Counted from the first letter of the stretch, positions 46,501 to 55,041 are shown. The stretch: DNA of 64,000 bases from Salinicoccus carnicancri Crm (GCF_000330705.1 NZ_ANAM01000001.1:558001-622000), one strand, 5' to 3'. Made by a program: numbers and translations. The notes: generated from the letters alone by a model not told the origin.

Positions 46501-46990
46501 GCACATGATGAACCGCTACGAAGAAGTACGCGGGCTCGGAGCTGTGGAACGTGCCGCGTACGTCAGGCGCCTGGTTGAAGACAACACCCTGGAAGACATG
46601 CTCATCACCGATATGCACAGGGAGAAGATGGTGGAGAACATCGAACAGTTCCTGTCAGACAGTGTGATGGCCGAACTGCTGGCGCGCCAGGAATCCATCC
46701 ATACCGAGATTCCGTTCATCATGAACCAGAAGGCGATCGGCTACTCGCAATACGAGGACCAGATGGTTCAGGGGATCATGGATGCCCTGCTCGAGATCGA
46801 CGGCAGCTACGTCATACTGGATTACAAGACGGACCGCGTGGCAGGGACCGGACTCGGACCGTCGGATCTCGTGGAAAGATACGGTACACAGATGGATATC
46901 TACAGGCGCTCTGCGATGCAGGCCCTCGGAAAAGATGTTACTGTTTACCTATATTTCTTTGATTATGGAGCGATTAAAATTGAAAACTGA
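43544..46990 (+). CDS. addA: ATP-dependent helicase/nuclease subunit A
   Basis: A 1148-residue UvrD-like helicase with a C-terminal RecB-type nuclease. Helicase motif I is AAAAGSGKTTVL (about residues 24-35), motif II IDEYQD, motif III VGDVKQSIYKFRQADP, motif V TIHASKGLEF and motif VI VAMTRAIDKL. The nuclease site is YVILDYKTDR near the C terminus. The ATG at 43544 has GGGGTGGGAG upstream. With AddB it forms the Chi-recognising recombination enzyme. Confidence 0.96.
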   Translation: MVQWTDKQLEAIEYEGSDVLVAAAAGSGKTTVLVERIIRKILEEKYSIDEVLVATFTNMSARDMKEKIEKALKTAFLEKRDPRIYRESLKLKEAHISTLHSFCLHLIQMHYNVIGLSPDMRTLGDIEMKLRLENVISGVLESYYMAPDEDFRHVSTMLSTDKSNEGLLGAIRDLYYTAVASPDPQGFLEGNRDQYIDVDRLEAILSEHNHNLRLKLDALFADLGLLRTHYRTAVHESIKEAQVVEAYDALESAVMSVERAGGDVMEGRPVELPAFPLKDGRSAFIKNIADPDRKAALLAVHKRVRDRYNEVRDAPAYDLGRVKAELAPMNGANNVLIDIALKVIERFRQQKRTRNEMDFSDYEHYALGILNAGDGAVGERYRRQFKEIMIDEYQDINRVQEAIIQVLKTGGESDGNLFMVGDVKQSIYKFRQADPSLFITKSERFKTGGSGRLISLNHNFRSRGEVLGLTNTVFEKIMDREVGEITYDDTHRLVQGNYLEEAPLHSECHIIENKAEYGGDAEIKHIIDVVRDLVRKGVAYRDIVILTRNTRDNESYRRLLGEAELPVFVNNRSGYLDTLEIRTMISILSVIDNPLQDDHLVGMMRLPMFGFTEDEIARIRASSDADYMYGALIEYDGPAVVMKKLHEFRDALRSLQEYARYMSVPELIDEIYLEFSILEYFAGQKGGRSRRANLNGFIEKAREFEAMSQLSLYEFISYIHRMIDDGQDFGEENTVSPDDDTLRVMTIHASKGLEFNYVIYAGLHRRLNMMDVSKKISVHPGQGIAMKRFLPEALAVMPSIHSEVASRQVLRELISEEMRLVYVAMTRAIDKLIMPLVYDGEYKEKYSYEPGLINADDRLNARTIQDLIAPIFINEDMPFLTLEYAEPPEETGTDDRRYASLSELEGLKVPDNEPLKERLFYKYPHQAEARTVFKESVTEIKRRNETPPDDSAVIRHDRTPNLKLPNFRSETLDAPVFGTVMHQMMMHMMNRYEEVRGLGAVERAAYVRRLVEDNTLEDMLITDMHREKMVENIEQFLSDSVMAELLARQESIHTEIPFIMNQKAIGYSQYEDQMVQGIMDALLEIDGSYVILDYKTDRVAGTGLGPSDLVERYGTQMDIYRRSAMQALGKDVTVYLYFFDYGAIKIEN

Positions 46991-48089
46991 AGAAGGCAGC
47001 ATCAGATTCATCCTGGCCATCACACTGTTCCCGGTACTTCTCATGAACGGGATGCACTACATGATGCCGTATGATGCGATAAATGTATATGAATATCTGA
47101 GCGGTGACTCGCTCAGCTCATACCATCTTGTCAACATATTCACCGGCAGCGCCGTCATGCCTCTGGTCGCTCTCATCACCGGCTACATGCTGAACCATTG
47201 GCGCGACAGGGGGATTTTGGACCTTGGCAAAATAACAATCACCATCTTCCTTGCGGGCTCACTCCAGTCGGTGTTCGTCTTTGCCTGGGATTTCCTGCCG
47301 GGACTTGCCCTGACCGCGCTTGTGGGACTCATATTCCTGAAATCGAAATGGTTCGTGCCCATGATTTCGGCGGTTCTCCTGTTCGCATTCCACATGGCCG
47401 CGAACGTCCTGCCGGATATTTTGGAGAATATCGGTTCGCCGACGGATAAGATGTATTCGGCCATCCAGACGGTGAACGAACAGACGAGTGTGTACAGGAG
47501 CAGCGACTACTTCGCGATCATCAGCAAAAATATCGAGATATTCACAGGCGACATCCCGGGCATGGTGTATACCCTCCTGTTCACTGTCCTGCCGTGGCTG
47601 CTCTTTGGCATGGCGCTGTCCAAAGTCGGTATCAAAGACCTGCTCGCTGCAAATCATATACTCGCAGTAGCGATGTTCATCACCCTTGCGGGCGGCGGGC
47701 TTGCCCTGAAGCTGATCCAGGTCGTCACGCTCGGGACCTACAGCGGCACGCTGCTGGCTGACAATTTCGGCGGTCCCGTCCTCGCCCTCGGATACTTCAT
47801 CCTGCTCCTGTTCATATCAGCCGTCATTCCGGAAAAGGCCGTGGCGCTGTTTGCACCGCTCGGCGGCAGGGTACTGACGATGTATATAGCCGGCAACATC
47901 CTGCTGATATTCATCTTCTACGGAATCGGATTCACGGCGTACGGCGACGTCAGCATACTTTCGATGGTGCTGATCATGACGGCGGTCTACGTGCTGTCAG
48001 TCGCCGTCGGGTTTTTATTCCGGAAAGCTGGGGCAGGGGGCATCGAAACACTATTTGCGGATAATTCAGATAAATGCGGGGAAAATTGA
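46980..48089 (+). CDS. Polytopic membrane protein, unidentified (DUF418-like layout)
   Basis: About 369 residues with nine or ten hydrophobic helices. The general plan (two N-terminal helices with a Met/Pro-rich loop, LVNIFTGSAVMPLVALITGYML, and a late GGRVLTMYIAGNILLIFIFYGIGF) is reminiscent of DUF418/YeiB-type membrane proteins, but the match is loose and no catalytic motif was recognised. The start is uncertain: TTG 46980 has GGAG nine bases upstream, ATG 46965 has none; both overlap the addA 3' end, implying coupling. No signal of secretion beyond the membrane helices is seen. Confidence 0.6.
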   Translation: MKTEEGSIRFILAITLFPVLLMNGMHYMMPYDAINVYEYLSGDSLSSYHLVNIFTGSAVMPLVALITGYMLNHWRDRGILDLGKITITIFLAGSLQSVFVFAWDFLPGLALTALVGLIFLKSKWFVPMISAVLLFAFHMAANVLPDILENIGSPTDKMYSAIQTVNEQTSVYRSSDYFAIISKNIEIFTGDIPGMVYTLLFTVLPWLLFGMALSKVGIKDLLAANHILAVAMFITLAGGGLALKLIQVVTLGTYSGTLLADNFGGPVLALGYFILLLFISAVIPEKAVALFAPLGGRVLTMYIAGNILLIFIFYGIGFTAYGDVSILSMVLIMTAVYVLSVAVGFLFRKAGAGGIETLFADNSDKCGEN

Positions 48090-48135
48090 CCGGTTGTCTG
48101 TTATAATGGATAAAACAACAAAAGGAGCGTAATCC

Positions 48136-49038
48136 ATGAAATTTTTGACATTTGACTACGGAAACCAGACTTACTACGGGGTTAAGGTAAAGCGCGAGGA
48201 AAGTGCATGGATACTGCCGAAGCTGTTCGAGGATTTCGGCAGTGATGCGGGCTATCCGAAGACGCTGCTCGAGGGGATATCAACATACAATACTCTGGAT
48301 TTCCAGGAAATCGTAAGAAAATTAGTGGAGAAGGCGGACCGGTCCGGCAATGCGGATCAGTATAAAGCACCGTTTGCGGACATAGAATTCCTTGCGCCGG
48401 TGACACCGCCGAACAACGTGATTGCGTTCGGACGCAACTACAAAAAGCACGCAGAGGAGCTGGACAACGAAGTTGAGAGCCTCTATGTATTCACGAAGGC
48501 TGCAACAAGCCTCGTCGGGGATGAAGCTGTCATTCCGGACCATGGGGAGGTAACCAGCGCGCTCGACTATGAAGGGGAGCTTGGCGTTGTCATCGGCAAG
48601 CGTGCGGACAGGATAGAAAGCTCGATGGCACTCGATTACATCTACGGCTATACGATCATCAACGATATCACGGCACGCGACCTGCAGAAGAAGCACCTCC
48701 TGCCGTTCCTGTCGAAAAGCCTGAAGGGCGGCTGCCCGATGGGGCCGTTCATCGTCACGAAGGATGAGCTGCCGAATCCGGAGCAGACATCCATCGTCAC
48801 GAAGGTGAATGAGGAGATCCGCCAGGACGGCAGTACATCAGAGATGGTGCTGAAGCTTGATGAACTGATTGCGGAAGTTTCCAAGTACGTCGTTCTTGAG
48901 CCGGGTGACATCATCGCAACCGGCACACCGGGGGGTGTCGGCGCCGGAATGACCCCGCCGCAATTTTTGAAAAAGGGTGACGAAGTCCGTATTTCCATCA
49001 ATGGAATCGGCACACTTACGACATATATCGGTGAATGA
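48136..49038 (+). CDS. Fumarylacetoacetate hydrolase (FAH) family protein
   Basis: A 300-residue protein whose C-terminal two-thirds is the FAH fold: [16 protein letters not shown], the metal ligands in [21 protein letters not shown] and [13 protein letters not shown]. Family members cleave carbon-carbon bonds in or decarboxylate beta-diketo acids, and several act as oxaloacetate decarboxylase or ureidoglycolate lyase. The substrate is not clear. AAAGGAGCGTAATCC precedes the ATG. It follows addA in staphylococci as well. Confidence 0.88.
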   Translation: MKFLTFDYGNQTYYGVKVKREESAWILPKLFEDFGSDAGYPKTLLEGISTYNTLDFQEIVRKLVEKADRSGNADQYKAPFADIEFLAPVTPPNNVIAFGRNYKKHAEELDNEVESLYVFTKAATSLVGDEAVIPDHGEVTSALDYEGELGVVIGKRADRIESSMALDYIYGYTIINDITARDLQKKHLLPFLSKSLKGGCPMGPFIVTKDELPNPEQTSIVTKVNEEIRQDGSTSEMVLKLDELIAEVSKYVVLEPGDIIATGTPGGVGAGMTPPQFLKKGDEVRISINGIGTLTTYIGE

Positions 49039-49094
49039 AAATCCGGGCGGATATGTTAGAATGGTAAGTGATTCACAATAGAAAGGGAGATTTC

Positions 49095-49469
49095 ATGATA
49101 CACTTGCACCTTACAGCAATTGTCCTTGCAGTTGTGTTCTTCTTCATCACTTACTTTTCAATTAAAAATCCGGGGGATCCGGATGCAAAGTACGCAAAAG
49201 TTCCCCATATGATTGCAAGACTGTTTTACGTCATCGTCCTTGTATCAGGCCTTGTTCTGTTCATCCAGGCGATGGGCATCAACGGTATGCTGTACGGCCT
49301 CAAATTCCTTGCCGGCCTGTTTACGCTCGGCCTGATGGAAATGGCAGTGATAAGGAAGAGGAAGGGTACCGGACAGCCGCTGTTCATCATATTCCTCGTG
49401 CTTGCAGTCATCACGATCGGGCTCGGCATCTATCTGCCGATGGGACCGGTCACTGCGCTGTTCAGATAA
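49095..49469 (+). CDS. yisL: YisL family (DUF1516, UPF0344) membrane protein
   Basis: A 124-residue protein with four predicted helices spaced over its whole length. It begins MIHLHLTAIVLAVVFFFI and has KYAKVPHMIARLFYV, which match YisL/UPF0344. Its function is unknown. AAAGGGAGATTTC lies before the ATG at 49095; an earlier in-frame start at 49068 has no site. A terminator follows. Confidence 0.83.
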   Translation: MIHLHLTAIVLAVVFFFITYFSIKNPGDPDAKYAKVPHMIARLFYVIVLVSGLVLFIQAMGINGMLYGLKFLAGLFTLGLMEMAVIRKRKGTGQPLFIIFLVLAVITIGLGIYLPMGPVTALFR

Positions 49470-49482
49470 CACTGGTGGAATC

Positions 49483-49511
49483 AGACACTCTTTTTAAGGG
49501 AGTGTCTTTTT
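49483..49511 (+). terminator. Intrinsic terminator after yisL
   Basis: AGACACTC pairs with GAGTGTCT around a short T-rich loop, followed by TTTTT. Confidence 0.78.
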
Positions 49512-49601
49512 CATGGGATTTTGTGAACATTCTTTGAAAATATGATATTTTTATTTTTTATCTAGTATACTTGGGATATTAGACAAGAAGGTAGGGTCAC
49601 A

Positions 49602-51020
49602 ATGCAGAAATTATTGAAATACATAGTGGTGGTGCTGGTAGTGGGCGGCATGTTCCAGCAGGATGCATCAGCCCGGGAAAAGCCGCACGACCGCATCTAT
49701 ACAGTTGTCGTCGACCGATTCCTCAATGCGGATGAATCAAATGATGTCAATGTGACGGATGACGAGACAGAGCCGCTCCCGTTCGGCGGGGATTTTCGCG
49801 GCATACAGGAAAATCTGGAATACATACATGACATGGGATTCGACACACTCATGCTGTCGCCGGTCTTTGAAAGGTCGGCTGAGGACTATCTCGGCTACGA
49901 TGTAGAAAGCTATGGGGAGATTGAGGAATCGTTCGGCGGAGCGGAAGGGTTCCAGTCCCTTGTCGATGCGGCACATGAGATGGATATGAAAGTCGTTGTC
50001 GACATGCCGGCGAGTGCGGTGGAGGGCTACGAAACCCTGCAGGACCCCGAGCTCAATCAACTCCAGCAGGAATACTATTCTGAGATCGGCGATGTGGAGT
50101 TCATCGATCTGAGCGTGCCGGAGAACCAGGACGCGTACAGGGAGATGGCGCAGTCCTTCGTTGATGAATTCGGCATCGACGGCCTCAGCATGAACGTGGT
50201 ACAGGATGGCGTGGACGCCCGCGAATTCATGCCGGAGGGCGTGACGACATACGGAATTCTCGGCAGCGAACCGGTCGGGGCGGAAGGGTTTGACCATGTC
50301 GCTTCAGAATCCATGAGGCAGGATGTCGCAGAGGCCTTCAGCACGACGGATAAGGCGATACCATCCTATCCGGAAGATGGACAGATGCTGCTTGCAGACC
50401 ACTGGTTCACCGAGCGCTTCACAATGCATGCAGCCGGGGAAAATATGTTTCCGGGCACCCGCATACAGCAGCTCACCGCGTACCTGTACGGCTACCCGGG
50501 TCCCATCAGCTTCCAGTACGGGACGGAAGTCGCGCTGAACGGTGATACCATCCCTGCGGTGCACAGGCAGATGGACCTTTGGACAGACCAGGAAGTGGTT
50601 GACTACATCAAGCAGATCAACACTGTATTTACGCAGCACAAACAGCTGCTCGGCGGTGAGATGACGGAATTGAAAGCAGATGGGAGCGGCCACTATGTCG
50701 TCCGGTACGACACCGCCGACATCGATTTCATACTGAACATCAACGACACCTCAAGGACTGAAAACTTCAACGTCCCGCTTGAAGCCGATGACAGGGGCAA
50801 GATGATGAGCGGCATGCTCATCGGAGACAAGCTCAGAGCCGCTGAAGGACAGGACAGCTACAACGCCGTTCTCGACCGGGAGGAGGCGGAACTCTACGCC
50901 ATCACTGAAGAGACCGGTCTCAATAACGGTTACGTCTACGCCGGACTCATCATCTTCGGCGGATTCGGAATATTCATCTGGATCGTAGCCAAACGCCGTA
51001 AGCCAAAAGAAGATATGTAA
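49602..51020 (+). CDS. Membrane-anchored GH13 (alpha-amylase family) protein lacking the catalytic residues
   Basis: A 472-residue exported protein: a signal peptide (residues 1-24, DASA cleavage box), a TIM-barrel with the GH13 plan (DRIYTVVVDRF, GDFRGIQENLEYI, LGYDVESYG), a beta-sandwich end and a C-terminal membrane helix (about 446-463) followed by basic residues. The four GH13 catalytic regions are eroded: region I DxxxNH reads DMPASA (134-139), region II GFRxD reads GLSMN (194-198, so Arg and the nucleophile Asp are lost), and the NHD of region IV is replaced around HAAGEN (276-281). It is probably a cell-surface binding or scaffold protein rather than an amylase. A start at 49602 follows AAGGTAGGGTCACA. 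Confidence 0.82.
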   Translation: MQKLLKYIVVVLVVGGMFQQDASAREKPHDRIYTVVVDRFLNADESNDVNVTDDETEPLPFGGDFRGIQENLEYIHDMGFDTLMLSPVFERSAEDYLGYDVESYGEIEESFGGAEGFQSLVDAAHEMDMKVVVDMPASAVEGYETLQDPELNQLQQEYYSEIGDVEFIDLSVPENQDAYREMAQSFVDEFGIDGLSMNVVQDGVDAREFMPEGVTTYGILGSEPVGAEGFDHVASESMRQDVAEAFSTTDKAIPSYPEDGQMLLADHWFTERFTMHAAGENMFPGTRIQQLTAYLYGYPGPISFQYGTEVALNGDTIPAVHRQMDLWTDQEVVDYIKQINTVFTQHKQLLGGEMTELKADGSGHYVVRYDTADIDFILNINDTSRTENFNVPLEADDRGKMMSGMLIGDKLRAAEGQDSYNAVLDREEAELYAITEETGLNNGYVYAGLIIFGGFGIFIWIVAKRRKPKEDM

Positions 51021-51033
51021 TGATTTTTGTGAG

Positions 51034-51057
51034 AGAGGCCGGTGTGGCCTCTTTTTT
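51034..51057 (+). terminator. Intrinsic terminator after the GH13-like gene
   Basis: AGAGGCC pairs with GGCCTCT around a five-base loop, followed by TTTTTT. Confidence 0.82.
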
Positions 51058-51136
51058 GATGGGACGACGTCCGTATAGCTGAACTGAAATTCCAAATGGC
51101 GGCCGGCAGACTCATTTGATGGCCATGGTCCGATTC

Positions 51137-51173
51137 ACGGAGGCCGATAAGCATTGTTGCCGGCCTCCGTTTT
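51137..51173 (+). terminator. Second terminator-like hairpin
   Basis: ACGGAGGCCG pairs perfectly with CGGCCTCCGT around a 14-base loop and is followed by TTTG. It lies 80 bp behind the first terminator with no gene in between, and about 20 bp before the second repeat array. Confidence 0.65.
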
Positions 51174-51193
51174 GTAGATTTGTAATATTTTCC

Positions 51194-51521
51194 GGACACG
51201 GCGCCGCCCGCGGTGTCCGCCACAAGCGTTTTCCGGACACGGCGCCATCCGCGGTGTCCGCCATGAGCGTTTTCCGGACACGGCGCCGCCCGCGGTGTCC
51301 GCCATGAGCGTTTTCCGGACACGGCGCCGCCTGCGGTGTCCGCCATGAGCGCTTTCCGGACACGGCGCCGCCTGCGGTGTCCGCCATGAGCGCTTTCCGG
51401 ACACGGCGCCATCCGCGGTGTCCGCCATGGGCGTTTTCCGGACACGGCGTCATCCGCGGTGTCCGCCATGAGCGCTTTCCGGACACGGCGCCGCCTGCGG
51501 TGTCCGCCACACACCCGCCCT
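51194..51521 (+). repeat. Tandem array 2: eight copies of a 41-bp hairpin repeat
   Basis: Units begin GGACACGG at 51194, 51235, 51276, 51317, 51358, 51399, 51440 and 51481, exactly 41 bp apart. The typical unit runs GGACACGGCGCCGCCCGCGG then TGTCCGCCATGAGCGTTTTCC. Each can fold with CGGACAC pairing perfectly to GTGTCCG, a G-G mismatch, GCG/CGC and a five-base loop. Units differ at a few positions only (CC/AT before CCGCGG, CAC/ATG after CCGC, GTTTT/GCTTT). It is clearly related to array 1, with the same length and polarity. The last unit decays after CCGCC. Confidence 0.93.
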
Positions 51522-51529
51522 GCCGCAAA

Positions 51530-51573
51530 AGAACCGCCGTTCCCGCTCCTATAGGAGGCGGCACGGCGGTTCT
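51530..51573 (-). terminator. Terminator of the cdr gene
   Basis: AGAACCGCCGT pairs perfectly with ACGGCGGTTCT; the interior CCGCTCCTATAGGAGGCGG extends the hairpin. On the minus strand it ends in TTCTTTT, about 15 bp behind the cdr stop. A GACCGATCGGTC palindrome (51579-51590) overlaps that stop. Confidence 0.8.
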
Positions 51574-51588
51574 CAATCGACCGATCGG

Positions 51589-52932
51589 TCATTCATCGAG
51601 CTTCTTCATTTTTTCAATCGTTTTGTAGCCGAGCATGTTGAGCACACTTTTCGGGCTGGAGTACGGCGGGGAGTATGCGACTTCGATGTTGGCGAGGTCG
51701 GCCGCCGTCCCGCCGAGCCGGATATGTGCGGCGAGTATGTCGATGCGTTTGTCGACGCCTTCGGTGCCGACGACGGCGGCGCGCAGAATCTTGCCGTCTG
51801 CTTTTGACACATAGATCCGCACCCGGATGGGGACGCTGCCGTCCATGTATCCGGCTTTGTTCCGCTGCCGGTGGTCGACGATGAAGTGGTCGTACCCGGT
51901 GACTTCGTGCTGCCCGAGTCCAAGCGTCGCGATATCATAGCCGAAGAACCGCATGATGTTGGTGCCGAGCAGTCCCTCGAACACGACGTCTCCATTTCCG
52001 CTGATCTGGCTGGCGATGACGTATGCCATGCGGTGGGCACCCCAGGCGAGGGCGACCGTCGTCTTCCCGCCCGTATGCTGGTAGAATGTCTCGATGGCGT
52101 CCCCCAGCGCATAGACGGACTCGGCGCTCGTACGGCCTGTCTCACCGGTGCAGATGAATCCATCATCGTTCAATTCAATGCCGGAGCCCTGCAGGAATTC
52201 CGTCCGCGGCAGTATGCCGATGCCTGCAACGATCATCGGGGCATCGATTTCCTCGCCATTATCAAGCGTCGCGACATTGCCGTCGACTTCCACGATTTCG
52301 GTGTTGAGCCTGACATCGACCCCCTGGCGTTCCATCTCCTCGATGAAGAAATCCCCCATATCGTCTTCAAGAGGACGGTAGACTTCATCGCTCCGGTGGA
52401 TAAAGGTCACGTGCATGCCGCGTCTGACAAAGTTCTCGATCAGTTCGAGACCGATGTATCCGGCACCGATGACGACGACCTTATCCACATCATGCCTGTC
52501 GATATGAGATTTGATGCCGTCCAGATCCTCGAGGTTGTGCAGGACGAATGCCTGCGGAACATCGAGCAACGCGGACAGAGTCTTCGGTGCCCCGCCCGGG
52601 GAGAGGATCAGGTAGTCATAGTCCTCTTCGAACGTATCATTCCCGTTGATATCCTTCACGGTGACTTTCTTCGTTCCGCTGTCCACACGGGTCACTTCAT
52701 GATGCGTCATCACAGTGATATCCCGTTCGGCCATGCTCTCAGGCGTTGCGGCGACGAGCTTGTCCCGGTCGCTCACCTCGCCGCCGATGTTATATGGCAG
52801 GCCGCAGTTGCCGAAGCTGATGTCGCGGCCCTTTTCATAGATTGTTATGCGGATTTCGGGATTTATCCTGCGGAGCTGTGCAGCGGCGGTTGCGCCGCCG
52901 GCCACGCCTCCCACGATAATACAATGCTTCAT
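51589..52932 (-). CDS. cdr: Coenzyme A disulfide reductase
   Basis: A 447-residue flavoprotein that reduces CoA disulfide with NADPH, keeping the CoA pool as the main low-molecular thiol in staphylococci. FAD site IIVGGVAGGATAAAQLRR at the N terminus; single redox Cys at position 43 in SFGNCGLPYNIGG, exactly where the S. aureus enzyme has it; NADPH site VVIGAGYIGLELIENF; FAD site VYALGDAI. The ATG at 52932 has AAGGTGTGTAAT upstream; the frame opens 11 codons earlier without a site. The degV gene ends 1 bp before it. Confidence 0.94.
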   Translation of the reverse strand: MKHCIIVGGVAGGATAAAQLRRINPEIRITIYEKGRDISFGNCGLPYNIGGEVSDRDKLVAATPESMAERDITVMTHHEVTRVDSGTKKVTVKDINGNDTFEEDYDYLILSPGGAPKTLSALLDVPQAFVLHNLEDLDGIKSHIDRHDVDKVVVIGAGYIGLELIENFVRRGMHVTFIHRSDEVYRPLEDDMGDFFIEEMERQGVDVRLNTEIVEVDGNVATLDNGEEIDAPMIVAGIGILPRTEFLQGSGIELNDDGFICTGETGRTSAESVYALGDAIETFYQHTGGKTTVALAWGAHRMAYVIASQISGNGDVVFEGLLGTNIMRFFGYDIATLGLGQHEVTGYDHFIVDHRQRNKAGYMDGSVPIRVRIYVSKADGKILRAAVVGTEGVDKRIDILAAHIRLGGTAADLANIEVAYSPPYSSPKSVLNMLGYKTIEKMKKLDE

Positions 52933-52933
52933 A

Positions 52934-53776
52934 TTACACACCTTCATTGAAGTAGAATAGTGCAACCGTACCGTTGCCTGTATGGCTGCTGATCGTCGGG
53001 CCGATCATGCTGATTTTGACACTGCCGGCGTCCGTCTCCTCCATAATCTTCTTCTGGAGCTGCTCAGCCTGCTTCTGGGCATTCGCATGGGTGATGTGGA
53101 CCTCGCCGGTAACGTTGTCCGCCTGCATGTGTCTGACCATGCTTGAGTGGACTTTTTTGGTGCCTCTGTGCTTTTCCAGGGGAACGAGTCTGCCATCCTC
53201 GACATGGAGCAGTGGCTTGATGTTGAGCAGTCCGCCGAGGAATGCCTGGCCCTTGGACAGGCGCCCGCCTTTGGCGAGGTAGTCCAGGTCATCCACCGTA
53301 AAGAAGTGACGGATGCTTTTTACATCGTTTTCGATTTTCGCGAGGAGCTCCTCTTTCTGGATGCCCCTTTCCAGGTAGCTGTGGGCGCGTTCGACGATGA
53401 GGCCGAGCCCGTAGCTCGCCGCCTTCGTATCGATGATTGTGATGTCCGCATCGGTATGCTCATCAAGGATCGTATCCCGTGCAATGACAGCACTCTGGTA
53501 GGTGCCGGAAAGTTCGCTTGAAAATGCGATGTAGAGGACAGACTCCCCCTTCTCAACATACGGCATGAACATGTCGGTGAACTGTTCAGGATTCGCCTGA
53601 CTGGTAAGCGGACGTTTACCGTCTGCGATTTCATCAAGCACTTCCTGGCTCGATATCTCAATCTGATCCAGGTACTCCTTGTCATCGATGGTAATTTTCA
53701 GCGGGACGAACTCAATTTCCTTCTCCTTGAAGTCCTGCTGGGATATATCAGAACAGCTGTCTGCGAATAACTGCAT
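52934..53776 (-). CDS. DegV family fatty acid-binding protein
   Basis: A 280-residue protein of the DegV/FakB family, whose members hold a fatty acid for phosphorylation by the FakA kinase. The N-terminal FADSCSDIS, the fatty-acid-site PLTSQANPEQF and SSELSGTYQSA blocks, and VEDGRLVPLEKHRGTKKV are typical. GAGAGGAGCGATTGAT precedes the ATG. It lies between the HAD gene and cdr, all on the minus strand and probably one transcript. Confidence 0.9.
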   Translation of the reverse strand: MQLFADSCSDISQQDFKEKEIEFVPLKITIDDKEYLDQIEISSQEVLDEIADGKRPLTSQANPEQFTDMFMPYVEKGESVLYIAFSSELSGTYQSAVIARDTILDEHTDADITIIDTKAASYGLGLIVERAHSYLERGIQKEELLAKIENDVKSIRHFFTVDDLDYLAKGGRLSKGQAFLGGLLNIKPLLHVEDGRLVPLEKHRGTKKVHSSMVRHMQADNVTGEVHITHANAQKQAEQLQKKIMEETDAGSVKISMIGPTISSHTGNGTVALFYFNEGV

Positions 53777-53794
53777 ATCAATCGCTCCTCTCGG

Positions 53795-54613
53795 TTATGG
53801 TTGTATATTCAATTCGAAATGCGCATTCAGAAACTTGCCGATGCCGTCGGTTTCGTTCGAATCCGTCACATGGTCGGCGGCCTCTTTGACCTCTTCGATG
53901 GCATTGCCCATGGCCACACCATGTTTGACATATTTAATCATTTCAGTGTCATTGTCCTCATCGCCGAACGCGATGGTATGCTCCTGGCTGATGCCGAGGT
54001 AGCCGCGCGCATAATCGACGCCGACCGCCTTGTTGATTCCTTTCTTGACGATTTCGATGACCGGGTAGGGCGCACCCCAGCGGCGGTGTTCGATCGTTTC
54101 GGCGAACAGGTCATCGAGCGCTTTGCGGATGCCCGGAACTTCCGGTTCATCCGCCTGGATCAGTATGGAAGTCGGCCCCGATTCCATGTTCTGCACCAGG
54201 TTGCCGATTTTCACCCGGGGGTTTCCCATGCTGAATGCCTCGAACAGCACTTCGTCGTGGTAGTGGATGTAGACGTTGTCCTTCACCTCGGCAATGATGT
54301 TCTGTATGTTCAAGTCCGGCACCCGGGCCACAATCTCCTTCGCCACTTCAAGGTCCAGTTCTTCATGGACCGTCTTGAAATAAAGATCCTGTGGATGGTG
54401 GACGAACGCCCCGTTGAAATTGACGACAGGCGTCGACATTTCAAGTTCACGGTAGTAGGGCTCACTCGCCCTGTACGGGCGACCGGTGGAGATCATGATT
54501 TCATGACCCATCTCTTTCAAGTGCATCAGCACTTTCTTTGTATATGGACTGATCTTCTTCTCATCTGTGAGAAGTGTACCGTCCAGGTCCAGGCATATTA
54601 AATGTTTGTGCAT
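53795..54613 (-). CDS. Cof-type HAD-IIB phosphatase
   Basis: A 272-residue haloacid-dehalogenase phosphatase with a C2 cap. The nucleophile motif LDLDGTLLTDEK is at about residues 7-18, motif II in MISTGRPYRA, and motif IV in IAFGDEDNDTEMIKYV. Such enzymes dephosphorylate sugar phosphates, FMN or PLP; the substrate is not resolved. AAGGAGTATACAACTG precedes the ATG. It is the first gene of the three-gene minus-strand group with degV and cdr. Confidence 0.92.
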   Translation of the reverse strand: MHKHLICLDLDGTLLTDEKKISPYTKKVLMHLKEMGHEIMISTGRPYRASEPYYRELEMSTPVVNFNGAFVHHPQDLYFKTVHEELDLEVAKEIVARVPDLNIQNIIAEVKDNVYIHYHDEVLFEAFSMGNPRVKIGNLVQNMESGPTSILIQADEPEVPGIRKALDDLFAETIEHRRWGAPYPVIEIVKKGINKAVGVDYARGYLGISQEHTIAFGDEDNDTEMIKYVKHGVAMGNAIEEVKEAADHVTDSNETDGIGKFLNAHFELNIQP

Positions 54614-54724
54614 CAGTTGTATACTCCTTGTTAATCATTCATAAAACTATCATATCATTTATATTTTAATAGTGTAATTTTTTTGGTATATTAATGGTAT
54701 ATACTCTAAAAAGGAGTGATATTG

Positions 54725-55033
54725 ATGGACAAAGCGATGGAAGAAAGCATGATGGGTGCGCTTGAGAATGTAATCGACCCTGAACTTGGCATAGACATTG
54801 TGAACCTTGGACTTGTGTACGGTGTGCATCTCGATGAAGACGGCAAAGCCGGCGTCGAAATGACACTCACATCCATGGGCTGCCCGATGGGGCCGCAGAT
54901 TGTTGAACAGGTTGAAACTGCACTCGGCGAACTGCCTGAAGTGAAAGAGACCGAAGTCAACATCGTCTGGAACCCGCCATGGGGCAAAGACAAGATGAGC
55001 CGCTACGCAAAGATCGCCCTTGGCGTGAGCTGA
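54725..55033 (+). CDS. SufT/MIP18-type Fe-S assembly factor (DUF59, YitW-like)
   Basis: A 102-residue DUF59 protein that helps mature Fe-S enzymes. DPELGIDIVNLGLVY (about residues 18-32) and SMGCPMGPQI with the conserved Cys are the family marks, and the C terminus has VWNPPWGKDKMS. AAAAGGAGTGATATTG precedes the ATG at 54725. It is divergent from the HAD gene and ends in a strong terminator. Confidence 0.92.
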   Translation: MDKAMEESMMGALENVIDPELGIDIVNLGLVYGVHLDEDGKAGVEMTLTSMGCPMGPQIVEQVETALGELPEVKETEVNIVWNPPWGKDKMSRYAKIALGVS

Positions 55034-55041
55034 GGTCATAT

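Noticed and set aside
51112-51592. Long open frames through array 2 on both strands as repeat proteins
   Set aside because: The unit lacks stop codons in all frames and its period is not a multiple of three, so open frames arise by default; no ribosome site or conserved start supports translation.
51871-52950. A 359-codon open frame antisense to cdr
   Set aside because: The sense strand encodes a clear CoA-disulfide reductase; the antisense protein matches nothing and lacks a ribosome site.
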